From the NCBI RefSeq assembly GCF_003073045.1, contig NC_037595.1, positions 14,420,252 through 14,484,251 on the forward strand: DNA of 64,000 bases, read 5' to 3'. A model generated the notes under the pieces. That model searched no databases, was not told the origin of the DNA, and was given only the letters and a program-made list of their open reading frames with translations. Source of the stretch: Pomacea canaliculata (Eukaryota > Mollusca > Gastropoda > Architaenioglossa > Ampullariidae). Of the stretch, positions 21,966-36,200 are shown in pieces. A program made the position numbers and the translations under genes. How positions within the stretch are numbered: the first letter of the stretch is position 1; the number at the start of each line of letters is the position of its first letter.

Positions 21966-22140
21966 CAGGGCTTCTGCTTACGCAAAAAATTGCGTACAGT
22001 ACGCATTAAAAGTTTGGGGAACCCCTTCAATTTTCGTCAATGGGGTCCCCTTCAAATTTGGGCGAAGAACAGGGACCCCTTAAAAATCTGAAGAAGGGGT
22101 CCCTGGGACTCCAAAGAATTTAGCCTTAGCAGAAGCCCTG
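21966..22140 (+). mobile_element. 175-bp MITE, copy 1
   Basis: The perfect 13-bp terminal inverted repeat is CAGGGCTTCTGCT ... AGCAGAAGCCCTG. It is flanked by CCTAC on both sides (21961-21965 and 22141-22145), a probable 5-bp target duplication. Internally it has GC-rich blocks with GGGGTCCC in both orientations. The same element is at 26399-26573 in the opposite orientation. The transposase family is not determined. Confidence 0.9.
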
Positions 22141-22145
22141 CCTAC

Positions 22146-23260
22146 TATTTACACAAGAACATAGTCTGGGTTTTGCACTTTAAAATTACCCTTACAAGTG
22201 CAATGAGCGGTTGTCATTATTTAATGAAATAGATGTCCCCAAAGAAAAGCAAATGATAAAGAGCAATGAATCCACACACTCGAAGCAATGTGCTTCAGAA
22301 GACAATACGTGTGCATGTGGTAAGCCTTTTAAACTAGCACAAAGGCACAGATGTGCAATCTCGGACAATAAATCCTTGTTCACAATAAGCCCGTCTGTTT
22401 ACTGAAAGGAGATGAGATGGCATGGGTTCACCTTGGCTTACTACACTCTGTCAGATTGCTCCTCTACGACTGATCTTTTTGTTTTCATGTTTGTAGGTTT
22501 CACCTTGAAACAATGGTGATATTTTTTTATTTGTGTAGAACACATTAAATCCACTCTGAAGAGAGAAATGCAGTATATATATATATACTTGTTCTTTATT
22601 TTTATTTAACAGGTTGTATGGATATAGTGTGTTTGCTGTTTCTTGCCAGTGCTCATTAGCAATCTAAAGTTTCACTTTCCTTGTTTAGTATTTTTTTTCT
22701 TTGTATCAAAACTGTGAGATTGAAGTAGTAAAACAATGAAGTTAGAAATCCTGGATTGTGGTAGCAACTTGTAGTGACTTTTAAAGTCATCATTGGAGGG
22801 GCTATGTGATATTTCATTTTTTATAAATTAATAAACACCATACTCATTGTACTTTCAATATAGTGTTTATGCTTTTGAATCTTGCTTCATAGCAGCTCAC
22901 CCTTTCTCAGAAGATCGTAGCTAGCTACTATAATTTTTCCTTGTGGTCTGTAAAATTTCAGTCACACAATGTGTTCATAGAAAAGAAATGCATCTTCAGA
23001 CCTAACTGAAATGTCTAGAGAATTGATAAACAGTACCCTGTAAAATGCAAAAATGAAGATCAGCAGGGAAAGCGAAAATGGGGGAAAGGGTGTAAAAAAA
23101 AAAAAAACCCTAGACGATGATGTTTGAACAGTTTCTGAAAAGAAAAAAATGCCGTTTCTGAACATTTGAAGGTTACGATCGAATAACACATACAGAGAGA
23201 ACAGCAATCAGCTGTAGTGTGTCGATTCACGAAGATTGACAAACATGCTAGTAAGAGGAA
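22146..23260. other. Intergenic stretch without supported gene
   Basis: AT-rich with a short TATATATATATA run at about 22575 and no exon with usable splice sites. The right end becomes a promoter-like region for the plus-strand gene that follows. Confidence 0.35.
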
Positions 23261-23275
23261 AGAGCAGAACTCGAG

Positions 23276-23325
23276 TGACGTCAATTATGTCAAGCCTGTG
23301 ACGTTGACATTTTAATACGTCATTG
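23276..23325 (+). promoter_or_regulatory. CRE-like cluster upstream of the coiled-coil gene
   Basis: A perfect TGACGTCA at 23276-23283 is followed by GTGACGTTGACA near 23298 and TACGTCAT at 23316. Three CREB/ATF-like sites in 50 bp, about 40 bp before a possible first exon (ATG at 23361, donor GTGAGT at 23453), suggest a promoter. The 31-codon frame of that exon does not join the next exon in phase, so it may be 5' UTR. Confidence 0.35.
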
Positions 23326-23968
23326 CTCAGTCGTGCACAGACAACGGAAGCAGTTTGGTGATGACAGTGTACAGAAATCATCCCCACTTAAAATACTTAC
23401 CTCGCCAGTCATTTTGCGGCTGCCTGCCACAAACTGGATTCTTACCCATCAAGGTGAGTGCAGGGTGTTCAGCATATTTCTTAAATGAAGAGATGTGAGG
23501 TTGGCATAGGAGTCTTTTTTTTTTTTTTTTTTTTTTTTGCAAATCTAGTTTACTAGGTCTGTAGCCAGGGAAAAGTACAGACAATATGTAAAATCAACAG
23601 TATAAATGCAATTTTTCATACTACGTGATGACATTGTTAGTGTATTTTTTAAAATTAAAATAGATACAACCTAGCATAGTATTAGAAGATTGTCTGGCGG
23701 GTTATCATGTCTCCCAATCAGCAGGGTAGCGGATTAAACAAAAAATTGAGCTATGGTAACAAATGAAGCGGGTTAAAATAAAGATGCTTCAAAGCAAAAT
23801 GCACCAAATAAACATAGTCGACGGTCTTCCCGTACTCTTGTGCAAAATTTGGTCATGATGAGACAAACCAGTAGAGGTTCGTACGTGCGCGTGTGTGAGA
23901 GAGAGCGAGAACTGAACCATTGATCACAAAAAGCGCCGTGTGATTAACGTTTCAGCGTAAAGGAGACC

Positions 23969-26900
23969 ATGAGCAAAGTGGCGACGTTGTCGCGTGTTGG
24001 GTCCTCACCCAGTGACGTCCTGCAGGACAGTGTGGTTCAACAGGCACAGCTGAAGTTCCTGTCCTGCGTCGATCTCAATGAACGTGTGTCACACTACTGT
24101 CAGCGGCTGGCAGCTCTCGGAGCCTTTTGGCGGCAGATCACTGCACTCGGGATGGCCCAGGTTCAAGATCGGTGAATCATTTGTGTGGATGGATGATAAA
24201 ATGATGTTTTAAATATCCATTTTTCCTCTATAGTGATAAGTACTTGACGAAGAGGTGAAGCTCTGTACCTTGGTGGCTTTAGTGCACACGACTCTAAAAC
24301 TCACTGGAGGCCCGCTCGCAATTGTTTTTCCTGCACAGGTCTTTACAAAAGAATGAACTTCGGGCCTGTTTGGTAAGTTCCAGCAGATTCCAAACGCGTC
24401 AAGTGAGGTCCACTCAATTCCTTCAGATGTCGCCAGTAAATTTGTAAGCAACGAAATGATTCGGGAAAACGACAGTCTAGCATTTTCGTAGTAACATTAG
24501 AAATCCTGTTATGTAAGAAATTCATAGAAAACAAGTTAAAAGGAGATTATGCTGAGATTACAAATGTTAATTGTCTTGCAACGAATTAACACTAAAACGA
24601 TGTAAATATTGTTAACTGCTTACTATTCTAAAAGCCCAACAGTAAGTGGCAAAAGAGAAATCGGAAACCTCCAGGTACTACCATAATGATGTCGGTGAAA
24701 AGCTCAGAATGTACTATTTTCTTGTACCAAACAAAATCTTAAAGCTCAAATAGCAGCGTCAGTTCATGCGCTCAACGATTTAGATATTGTTAATCTAACT
24801 TTGAAATCTGCATGAGACACAACATGGACTTGATGCCAATTCACCAAACTCTTAATTAATTGAATTGCTTTCATAAAACTTTTTGCCGCGAAGCTTTGAA
24901 ACGAGGCTGGTCGTCTTCTACAGTTCTACGTCGTTTGATTGGCGAAGAAAGCGGAAATGGCACAATGTTGTCAATGGGCCCCAGATTCATTCCTTCCCTA
25001 AAGATACTTGCAGGAAAACTCCCAAAGACTATGCCCATCCAGTAGAAATGGATAACTGATTTATGAGGTAAGATAAATTATAAATAAAGTCGGCAGAAGG
25101 AGAATTTTGAGCTGCTTGACACAGTGAACCACTTATACTGCGACCACCAGACTGAGATTCTTTACTTTTTCTCTTAATATTGAATGAGCACCCAGAAATG
25201 AGATGCTTTTAAAAGTGAAATAGTTCATAATAATTTCTAAGTCAGATCCCACGTGCTGACCAGGGTCAAGTGGTCAAACGGGTGGAGATATTACTTTGTA
25301 CGCTGGACCGGGTGGCCCGCCAGCTGTTAGAACGATCGGCTCAAGTGGAATCTAAGAGGCAGGCCGTTCAGCAGCTTATTGACAATATAGGTGAGACCAC
25401 GGTCTTCGAAAGCACACACGCCTAATGCAAGCATATAATTATTGATAGGCCCAACACTACTTAACCTATATGTGGATAATAGACACACGGGTAACTGTAT
25501 CCTGCCGTCGACTGTACAATAGGGGATTGGCTGTCAACAGCCAAAAATAAGTCATTTGTGTGACAATCACGAGAACCAAGTTACTATTTATTGTCGCTTT
25601 AGATCTATCGACAAGCTACTGCTTTATATATTAATATATAAAGAAGACGAAAGTACGTTTTTCATGTCTTTTCGCATCCAAATTTCTTGCTTACCGTTTG
25701 TTGTTTTAATATCATTTAGACCACAGATTACAACGGATGAATGTGAAGTAATATGAGCAAGTGTTCTCTAAACACATTGTATAATGTATAATTGTATAAT
25801 GTTAACTCATGACACGTTTAAAGTCCTCTCTTCTTTGTTCTTTAAAGCAAAGTGTAACGACAAAGTGACTGATGACTGACACAAGGCACAGATCGTGTTC
25901 ATGGTAAAGATCTGCGTGTCTGTGTGTGTGTACAGCCGTGTCTGAGCACGCAGTGGAGGCGCGGGCCCTGGAGCTGGCGGAGGACGTGCTGGAATGCGAG
26001 TACCGCGAGCGTCAGCAGGCTATGCACGTCATGGCTGTACACTCCCTGCAGCAGGAACAAGGTCAGCTGCCTCCCTCCTCCCGTCACATCTTCCCACTTT
26101 GACATCACATCTACCTGCACACCACAGTTTCTAGACGACCTTCTGCTGAAAAAACATCAACAGGAACAAATTTCTCTTATGATGTTGAAATGGTCTTGAT
26201 GCCAAAAAGACTCAAGTCTCTGTCAGCTGCTCATCGGCTTCTGCCAGCTTGGGGCCATTGTTAAAAAGTAGAAGTAACGTTACCCAAGGGTAGACTGGAA
26301 CCGTTATGAAGTCCTGTATTAAAAACCAGGCGCAGAAGAAAGTTGATAATCTAAAGGTCCCTGCCTTGGGTATAGGTTACAGCTATAGATAGGTACTGCA
26401 GGGCTTCTGCTAAGGCTAAATTCTTTGGAGTCCCAGGGACCCCTTCTTCAGATTTTTAAGGGGTCCCTGTTCTTCGCCCGAATTTGAAGGGGACCCCATT
26501 GACGAAAATTGAAGGGGTCCTCCGAACTTTTAATGCGTACTGTACGCAATTTTTTGCGTAAGCAGAAGCCCTGGTTACGGAAGTGTCTCTGGCTCATATC
26601 TACGACCTCAACAAACACCGATGTCCCACAGTTTATATTCTAATATTGTCTAGCTATTAGTGCTGTGTTTATGGGTGTTTGTTGTTAAATCTTCGGGAGG
26701 AAATAAAGGGGCCGTTAAAACAGAGCGTAGACATTGCGACTGTTAGTAACTGGTTACCTGTCTCACAGGTGAGCTGGAGAAGCTGCTAGTGCCCCAAGTC
26801 AAGGTACTGAGAGAGACGATGGACCAACTGGAAGAAAAGGAAGAGCGCCTCAGGCGCGTGCAGGTATCTTTGTTACTGTTGTCAGAATGCTGTGCTCTAG

Positions 26901-29900
26901 CCGTGCTTTAAAGGTACTCATGTGCCGACATTTAAATTGTCCAAAGACAAAGAAACATCCGAGTTTTAGGCCACTAGTTTCAGTCTGGACGTTATTTCAT
27001 ATCACCTGCAGCTTTCACTTTATTCATTTCTTTTACAATTTTTTACTGTTCATAAGCTTGATTAGGTCTCAGCACGACACTAATGTGGTAGAGCGTTATG
27101 CTGCTACAACAAACAGAACTTTGACTGTTACGGGTATTTTATTAAGCTGTGATGGACTCTTACATACACGACACTGTTACAAACCTGGACCATTACAAAC
27201 GACGATGGCTGTTACAGATGTTGTACTATGCCGTGAAAGAGCACTGTAAACAAGATCTGACTGTGCTGGAACAACAGGCCCGAGACTCGCTGCAAGAAGC
27301 TTCTGCATGGAAGGAATGCAGGACATGTGGTATTAAAGTTAATACCTATCTCAGTCTCTTCTTTTTTTTTTTCTCTCTCTCTCTCTTGCTTTCCTTGAAA
27401 TACCGGTAAATAATGGTGAAAGGGAATGTTCAGTTGGATATTTTACTTCTCCCTCCCCACACACACACACTTGTGCAAGGGCAGAGTGAATGTGTCATTC
27501 CTTCACGATCCATTTGTGAGGGGGCTTTCATCATCCTGGTCATCTTGCAGACATCGCGCAGAAGTTGGAGATGATGAATGTGGACAGCATGCGACAGCAC
27601 AAAGCTGAGCGGGAGGTGACGGTTCTGCGAAACCAGGTAAGGACATCCCGACCTGCAACTGCCGTTGTTGCCGAACTGATCTTGAGAGAACGATGATAAA
27701 AAAAAAAAAAAATAAAGGACTTTAATGGCTGTGATGTGTGATGTAATTTAGAAACGACAGCTTTCGACTATTTAAACGTTAAATATGCAGCTAATCTACA
27801 TGTGTCATTAAGATCTAAAAAGAACCTGGTCACGCCTCCGGTTCTGATGATAGCTTTTTGATTTTATCTTCTCTTTGAAAAAACGATTTAAGAAAACAAC
27901 GCCCGTGCTGGTTCTGGCCTTTGTAAACGGCACTTTTCGTATCGTTAAGCCTCGATTGATTCTTTCCTAAGGTTTTTTACTCTTGAGTTTCGGGAAATGG
28001 CAAGTTCCCTCCTGAACGGCAACAGAAACGGCCCTCAATTATCGGCTGATTGTGGCCCTCCTGCTACCAGTTGCGGCCCTCAAACACTTGTTCTTCTGTC
28101 GCCAGTTGCACCACTTGCAGAAGTGGGGCGGGGAGGCGCTGCAGACCAAGTTGCTGCAGTGCTCTCGTTCCCGTCTGATAAAGCAGCGCATCAGCGAGCT
28201 GCAGAGGCTGTTGTCTTCGCCAGACCAGGTCGTCCCTCCAGACAGCGAACTGCAGGGCTTCCAGGACCCCTTCCCAGCCTCCGACATCTTCGTCAACGAC
28301 AACCAGCGGACCACGGATTTTCTACTGGCCGACGGCGCTCCCAGCCTCACCGCCAATCAGGTATATGGTCGGAAGCGAAAGTAGCGGGTGTGCAGTGACG
28401 AGGCCTTGGACATCTAACACTTTTATTCATTTGTTCAGTACAATTTCTTTTGGAAAAGGTTTCTAAATTAGTCTCACGTGTACATCGTCGATTATGGCTT
28501 TATAGGACCTTTTCTCACGGAGCGTGATTATCTCGCTTTCACTTGGCAAGCACTTTCGGCTTTGCTCCAGGATTGCTCATATAGCTGCTAGCATTTTTAT
28601 TTTCCTTCAGAATATAAACTTTTGTGCCAGCGATGTGGCGCGTGAGACAACCACCGCTGCACTAAAGCTCAAGTTTGACGTTATGGCAACAGGTGGAAGA
28701 GTACCTGAGCAGAGAGTTTGGTTTCGTGGTACGCGGCGACTTCCTCATGTTCTGTCGACTAAAGGAGGAGCTGGGCAATGCTGGTCTGGCTTACCTGGCA
28801 CACAAGGTGCGCGACGCTAGCAGTCTTCGTAAGGACGCCCTTGATCCATGTCAGGTAGTCAGACATTGTCGTTTGATCTTCCTGCTTTATTCTAACCGTG
28901 TGTTGCTATGGAAACATGAGCTGCTCGCTAATAATAATAAATGCACATTTTTAAAGCGCATAATAACACTCCTAAGTAGCATGATCTTAGCGCCTAAGAA
29001 TAACGAGGCATGGAGAGCATACGAAGGACAGGAAAACAAATAACACATGAACTAAGAAAGAATTAACAACAGTACTAATGATGAATAACAACAATTACAG
29101 AAAGCGCAGTTTTACATGAATGTGGTGGCTTAACCAACCAGACATGTACATTACACACAAAAAAATGTAGCTTTATATGCAAATCAAGGTTGAAAAATCA
29201 CCACAATGAACGAGTAAGCCTTTCTGTCTTTTAATATCAACAAAAATATTAGATATCTAGGTAAGGAAGAGTAAATCGTTTAACTGAAATTCATTAATGG
29301 TTACTAACAAACCGAACCAGCAAAACAACGTTCAAGTGCTAATCAGGGGCCTCGACAAACGTAGGCAGTGGTTGCTTATGGGAATTACTGAACACACGAC
29401 AGGTATAAACTAATATTCATGTTTATATACATTCTCTTAACACGTGTCAGAGGCACAAAAGTCTGTGGGAAACTTTTGATAAAACCTTTTGTTATAAAAG
29501 TTTTTCCAGCTGGATGTTTTGTTTCCAGCTGTATGAATTCATGCGTGTTAAGGACGTAGGCGAGATCAGTGCATTTTGTAACTAAATGAATACTGGGGTG
29601 TCCATTGGTCTCACCACAAAACTACTATATGCAGACGAGGGTTTTCGCCGATCCTACGGAGTTGCGGCGGATACTTCACGTGTTGCAAGACATCGCCTTT
29701 CAGTTTCGCGAAAACAACAGTCTGACGGAGAGCGTGCTGGACAAATGGAACATCTTCCTACGCGACAACCTCATCTCCACCGACCCTCAGCAGCGCTGCA
29801 GCGCCACCCCAGTCAAGCGCGGCAAGGGTAAGAAAAGCCGCGCCAAACACTCGCCCACCAGCACCCAATCCACCACCCCGCCAGGTAGCAAGGACAACGT

Positions 29901-29982
29901 GAGCTCACGCTCATCCATCTCTCGCCTCAAGCGGGCCTTTGGCATCACTCACAAGAAGAGCCAGCATGCCCAGACGGCCTGA
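23969..29982 (+). CDS. Unrecognised coiled-coil protein, nine exons
   Basis: Exons: 23969-24160, 25264-25390, 25936-26061, 26769-26863, about 27218-27329, 27551-27636, 28106-28360, 28693-28806 and 29635-29982. All phases agree and give about 484 residues. The middle is rich in heptad-like Leu/Glu/Lys stretches, for example GELEKLLVPQVKVLRETMDQ and DLTVLEQQARDSLQEA; later parts read LQRLLSSPDQ, EYLSREFGFVVRGDF and DPTELRRILHVLQDIAFQF. The C-terminus is basic and Ser/Thr-rich (PVKRGKGKKSRAK, SRSSISRLKRAFG). It looks like a cytoskeletal or centrosomal-type coiled-coil protein but I cannot assign a family. The start is the first ATG after an acceptor-like CGTTTCAG at 23955; an upstream exon is possible. 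The 5' edge of exon 5 is uncertain: the same frame is open back to 27152. Confidence 0.7.
26399..26573 (-). mobile_element. 175-bp MITE, copy 2 (inverted)
   Basis: Same length and 13-bp ends as the element at 21966, in opposite orientation, with a few base differences. It sits in an intron of the coiled-coil gene. Its flanks (ACTG left, GTTAC right) do not show an intact target duplication. Confidence 0.9.
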
Positions 29983-30281
29983 GGGGGTTGCACCGGTCTG
30001 CCTTCTTATCCCTCGCAGTCAGCTTACTGCCTAGGTCTTCACACTCCTTTATGTGCTTCTTCTAAATTCCATGCGTCGTATATAAGCACTTGAAGTTATT
30101 GGTGTTTGTCAACATTATTGTTAGTTTTCTTTGGCTGAGTAAACTCAGTATGTTTCAAGATTAATTGTTTGTAATGTTTTGAATATCTACAGCATGCAAT
30201 TGAAAGCACATATAGAGAGTGGTTACCACCTCTTTCACTGCCTGTGCATGCCACTCAAAATAACCCCTGGCGGACAAAAGG

Positions 30282-33200
30282 CTATATCAGAGACAGCTCA
30301 AGATCATATTTGTAAGATGCTTGATTCTTCCAAAAGTCTTGTAGTGTCGTATGATATAACGGCACAGCTCTCAAAGTCTGGGATGTCCCAGAAACAATCT
30401 GCAACAACCATAATTATATTCAGTTACACTAGTACCCTAACAATCTGTACAGCTTGTGCATTTTATTACCACTGACTCAAAACTAATAAACTAGTGAATA
30501 GGGACTGAAATGAAAATGACAGCAAACAGCAAACTGGCTAGAAAAATTCAAAATGATGAGCCACACAGATGAGTCTTTTGAACTAGAATTAGCATGCATA
30601 ACAGCAACAGCCACACAGTCTGTGAACCAAAATTAGCATGTAGCAACAGACAGCAAATCTTCCTGTCTCATGAACTCAGTTTCCTAATTCTTTATCTGCA
30701 CCATTAGACATTTTTGATAATCACATTCCCCCCTATTTATGCCAAATGACCAAGATGCTCACACAACAGAAAAAAAATAATTGTGTAAAATTCAAGAGAC
30801 CTGTACAGCGACATAGTCCCCAGGTTTGACAGGATGGAGATCTTGTGCTTCTTTGCTAGAAGGAAGCTCAGCATTGGGAAAGATTACTCTTGTGTTGGCT
30901 TCATTCCTGCCTGCAATGTCTTGGGGTGATCTCTTGCTATTCTGTACTCAAAAATATAGTTCTTATTCACCTATAATCAATAATGGACCGCAAAACAGGG
31001 AACCTTTCTCACCAAGTAGCAACTGAGATGATGACTCTTTTGTAAAATGTAACACAGCTTACTTTGATAACTTTTCAACAAGCCTTTGCATAACAACTAT
31101 CATAATAATAAAACTAGTTTAAACTTTTGTTGTTCTTGGATAAAACTAATTTGAATGTAAAAGATGATAAATATGTGCTGGTCACATTCCCTCTCTTGTA
31201 ATAGAATAAATATAGAAAAAGAAAGATAAGAACTTATTAGAAATCAAAGCAAGAGTCATTAAACCACCTAGTCTCACACACAGCAATTCAATGAATGTAA
31301 AATGTTGTGCATTGGCTCACCCCTTCCACAAGAACCAGCTGTTTGCTTCCAATCTGAGAAATATTGACCTTCTCAGACTCAACTCTGAATACTGAAGCAA
31401 TCTCTTTGTGCCGTTTCTGCTTCACATCAGCTGGAACATCATCAATCAAGCGGTGGAATGCTCTTGTTTTCTACACAATAGTGGAAAAAAACCCAACACA
31501 CAAAGCAGTTATATATCATTCAAGGTCAACAGCAATGCAGACTATAAACTTTTGCAGTCATATTCACCAAGGCCACAAGTTTTCATTTATTTTTAAATAT
31601 TTCACTGCAGAAAGCCCTTACAGCTGATATTTTACTGACTAATTGCGGGTGGAAGGAATCCGACAATAGTTTGCAATGATACCATTATTCTACAATTAAT
31701 GCAGTTAGTTTAGTAATTTCCTAGCTCTGATAGCACACACAATGAATAACAATGAAAACATAATTTAATAGTCTACTTTCCAAGACATATTTTGATTATC
31801 TAAACCTGCCTTAAAAAAAAAACTTCACAAGTAAAAAACAGCAAGCTTTACTATTGGCAATTGGTGTTTTACGCTGAGCCAGCAACTAAAGGTGCAGACA
31901 CACAAGAAACCAAAAACAGGTTGGCAAACTGTTTTTTGATTACAGGGGTTTGCTAAGCCCCCTTGCCAACTGTTTCACAAACCAGTTTTTGGGATTGCTA
32001 GTCACACAACAAACATTCAAGTACACTGCTTCGAAAACTCTGAGCACGACAGTAGCCAATGACAGAGTTCATCTGATCTGCTCGTGTTAATTTATGTGTG
32101 TGTATATATCTCTCAAATCAATGATGTAAAGCAAATATCTGGTGCATAATTGTTTTAAGCACTTATAACTGACCTCCATAGTGTGGGTTTTCGATTTATC
32201 TTCTGCTATGGCTGTATTTGTATGCTAAGAATTGATTAATTTATTGTGTAATTCTAGCAATGACTGCAAACAAGAGCCAAACAGGTTTGCTGAACCATAC
32301 AGTTTGCAGAGTAGGAAAAACATGACTGTTTTGGAAAAGTTTTGTGTTTTGGCTTTTCATGGGTCTGTCGCTTAAGGCTATATCACAGCAAGGCAGCCAG
32401 CCCTGTATCAAGCATTAGCAAATTCCCTTCCCCAAGAAACAAAATGGTTAAGATGGAGTACCTGCCGCATACTATATGGGAAACAGAAGGCAAAGTTGTA
32501 TTTGACATGACGGATGAGTGACAGAGTGTCTTGATGGTCCTCGTCTGTTTCCCCACAAAAGCCAGCAATAAAATCACTAGACAAGGCAACATCTGAGGAC
32601 AAGTGGAAGGAGAGAAAACAAATTTTGAAATATTCAACAACAAAAAAAATACAGAATGACTTTAATTGTGTATATGCTATAGAGCTTTTTGCAAGCCAGA
32701 CCTGACCAATGCACATAAAATACTATGTCCTTGAAGTATCTTTCTCAGTGGAACTGTATTTCCTGATGCTTTCATGTGTATCAAATGAAAATATTACCTG
32801 AAATAATACTGCGAATGTGGTGCACAAGATCAACGTAGGCTGAACATGTGTAGCCCCGTCCCATTGATGCTAAAACCCTGTCACTGCCACTCTGTGCTGG
32901 GAGATGAAGCTGTTTGCAGATGTTGGGCCGTTCCTGGATCAGTCTTAATACCTGGCACAAAACATTAGTCATCATGCTAGAGAAAACCTTTGTTAACACT
33001 GCTTATCAACATTAGACCATAGAACTGATGACATTCATAGGATTCTTCTCATTTTTCCAGATATACCATGTTCTTTTAACACAAAGCAGTCGTCTCCCTC
33101 TTAGACATAGATATGGTCATAAAAATAGGACAGGCTGGCATTCTGACTACATATTTTTTAAATAAGATTTAACTACATTTGAAACAGATGAAGTCTTTCA

Positions 33201-36200
33201 TGATAATTTTTTTTTAATCTGAAGTTTATGCCATTCTAGAATCCCAGTTTATATCTTTTGCAGTCTCATTACTAGAAAGATTTGCACAAAGTGATTTTTG
33301 TCTCTTCTTTTATGGATTTTTGAAGGTGCTGAAAATTAATATTCTTAAACCAAGAGATATTGAAGCATGAAACACACACAAAAAAAAACCTCACTTAAAT
33401 TTTAAACTAAAAAATCATGCTAAATTAATAAAGCTCTCAAGAACAAAACAGTCCAACATTTTTTTATTATATACACTGTCTCTCTTTTTTTTTTCTTGTT
33501 ACCTCATCAGGAAAGTCCTTAGGGTGAGGAGATGTGAAACGAATGCGCATTTCTGGATCGATGAGGGAAACTTTATCTAGTAGATCAGCAAATCGCCTTC
33601 CCCCCTTGCGTGGTTTATAAACTGTTTTAAAGCCACTACATGGGGCAGACACTGAATCAAGATCAACACCACCCAAATGATGATCTTCTGACATATCCCG
33701 GTAACTGTTGACATTCTGTCCAAGCAGTGTTACCTCTTTGATTCCCTATATGATAAATATATCAGAAAGGACAACATTGTAATCAGAAGAGAGCATCTAG
33801 AAAAACATCACACAGGATTGACACTTCACATTGCAACTTCTAATATTCAAAACTCAATCATACCTTTCCCTCATTTCTTCATCTCTGCTCTCCACCTGGA
33901 AAGGGTGCTTATGCATGCAAACTCTGTTTGTCTTTACATTTACAAATAACAGATTTCTACAAATTTTATGATATTTGATCTGCTGAGGAATCCCATAAAT
34001 CATTCCCCTTACAAGTTTTGATTCCAATAAATCTTAACTCAAAGTAATGTATCCAAATACAAGTGAAAGCTGAAAGGGTCTAACCTCATCAGAGAGAGCC
34101 CTGATTTCATTTAATATGGACCCCATGGGGCGACTTCTCTCTCGACCACGTGTGAAAGGCACAATGCAGTATGTGCACATGTTGTCACATCCTCGCATTA
34201 TAGAGCTGTGTCCCAAGCCAGAAAAATACTTTTATTAGATGCATACAAGTTGTGTACAAGTTTATTAAAATAAGCAAAGTAATTTAAAAAGAGATAAACT
34301 TGTCTGATCACAAATTATGTTTAACCAATTTAGTTAATTATGCTTTGCTAAAACAACTAAACATTATTACTACTGCTACTACTATTTTCACACAACTTGC
34401 AAATAGCTTCATAAATCATGAATAAAATTAATTTTGTAAATGTGGAGGAAAGAAATTTAAATGTCACCTTTAATAGCCAATACACAAGCAAGAAATACAT
34501 TAAAACAAAAGATATAAAAGTGTAATAGCCATTGTTGTAATGTGCAATAGCCTTGCTAGAAAAAGTTTCTGGCATTCCAAAACTGCTTTCATATAACTTA
34601 CACAAAAGCAGAAGTGTTACTAGTATCATAACGAACTGGAACTACGTCTGCATAAGTTTCTTCCAACGACAGTTGCACATTAACTGGAAATAGAAGCATT
34701 ATTAATGTTACTGTGGTTGTACATACCTGGATCCACAGAGAGAAAAAAAAGTATTATGATAAATGCCCTGGTTGTTTCCAATGGATAAGAATGTACTGAT
34801 TTCATTTTTAAGCTTTGCTTCTCAACAAATGCTGAAAAAGAATGTCTTCTACATCTTTTCTTAATAGCAGACTTTTCTTCTTCCTCTCCACCTCCCTTTC
34901 TCTCATGGTTTCTAAAGGTATTGATATGCTTTAAATGAGCTATTATTATTTAAAACAACGGAATAAGGATCATTTACTATCTGACAACTACAGCGCCGAA
35001 ATAAACATTACCCCACTTTTTGTATCAAATGCTTTACCCTCAACCAGTCTAAAAAATTAACATAAAAATGAAATTTTCCTGTACACAGACAAAAGGGCTG
35101 CTCACAAACAGACACTAATAATGTTACTAAAAAATTTACAATTTATAGTTTGATTCAAGCAACCGCTCAATGCCTTCTACCTGCAGCATGGCCACTTGAT
35201 GCAGCACTAGCTAGAAGATGAGGAAGGTCACGATAGGCATCTGGTCCACACACCACATCTATCATTTTGTCTCGTTCAACAATTTCTTGCTTCAGTCTCT
35301 CTGCCATACATCCTGTTAATAAATATATGAAAATAAAAATATAATGCATTCTCTTAAAGACCAAAGTGAACGGTTTGTGTTGTTTGCAGATATCGATGGG
35401 TATAGTCAATATAAACCTAACTTGTAAATTTCAGCCTCCAAAACCCATCCTTTAATTAATTATCCACTACCATTTACACCTGGATCAACGAGTGAGCTAC
35501 GTCATATTGGTACACCATTCACAACATTGTCTGAAGTCAACACCAAACAGAGAGAGAGAATGTGTGGCAGTTTGAATTATTCGGACATTGAAAGTCTGCA
35601 TTTCTTGTGGTTCTGAAAAACTGCTACTTAAGCACAAGAAATGCAGACTTTCAATGTCTGAATAACCCAAACTGTCGCTCTGACTGGTGCTGACAGTTGG
35701 CAATGTTGTGAATGGTGTACCAACGTGACATAGTACACTGTTAGCAGTGTTCGTTGATCACAGGTGTGAATTGCATGCTATGATAATTAACAGATGGTTT
35801 TCGGAAGCTGAAATTTACAGGTTAGGTTTATATCGCCTATATTTACAGACATCTGCAAAACATGCAAACCATTCAGGTTGAACTTTAAAAAGGACAAATT
35901 AATCTTGCTACCAGGCAGCCAAACATTAGCTCACCACTGTTCCAGGTGTATCATTTACACAGTCAATATGTGTATTTTCTTTGGATGTGTTAGTATATAG
36001 TAAGTGTACTTTGACAGTGACACCAACTTTCAATTATTTTATAACATATATGAATACACAATTTCATACAAATTAAGAGTAAGAAAAATAACTGCTGCGT
36101 CTATCCCATAACAAAAATCATAGAAGGCAATGTTCATCCATCACACAGTCAAAATAAAAATGACAAAACTTTCAGTAATAATTTACCAAGTAACCCAATA

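Noticed and set aside
23361-23452. First coding exon of the coiled-coil gene (31 codons ending at a GTGAGT donor)
   Set aside because: Its phase does not fit the exon starting near 23956, so I treat it as possible 5' UTR only.
28926-28966. Second full copy of the TATATAGTGCC repeat
   Set aside because: Only a short AATAATAATAAATGCAC...AAGCGC piece is present; too little to call a separate element.
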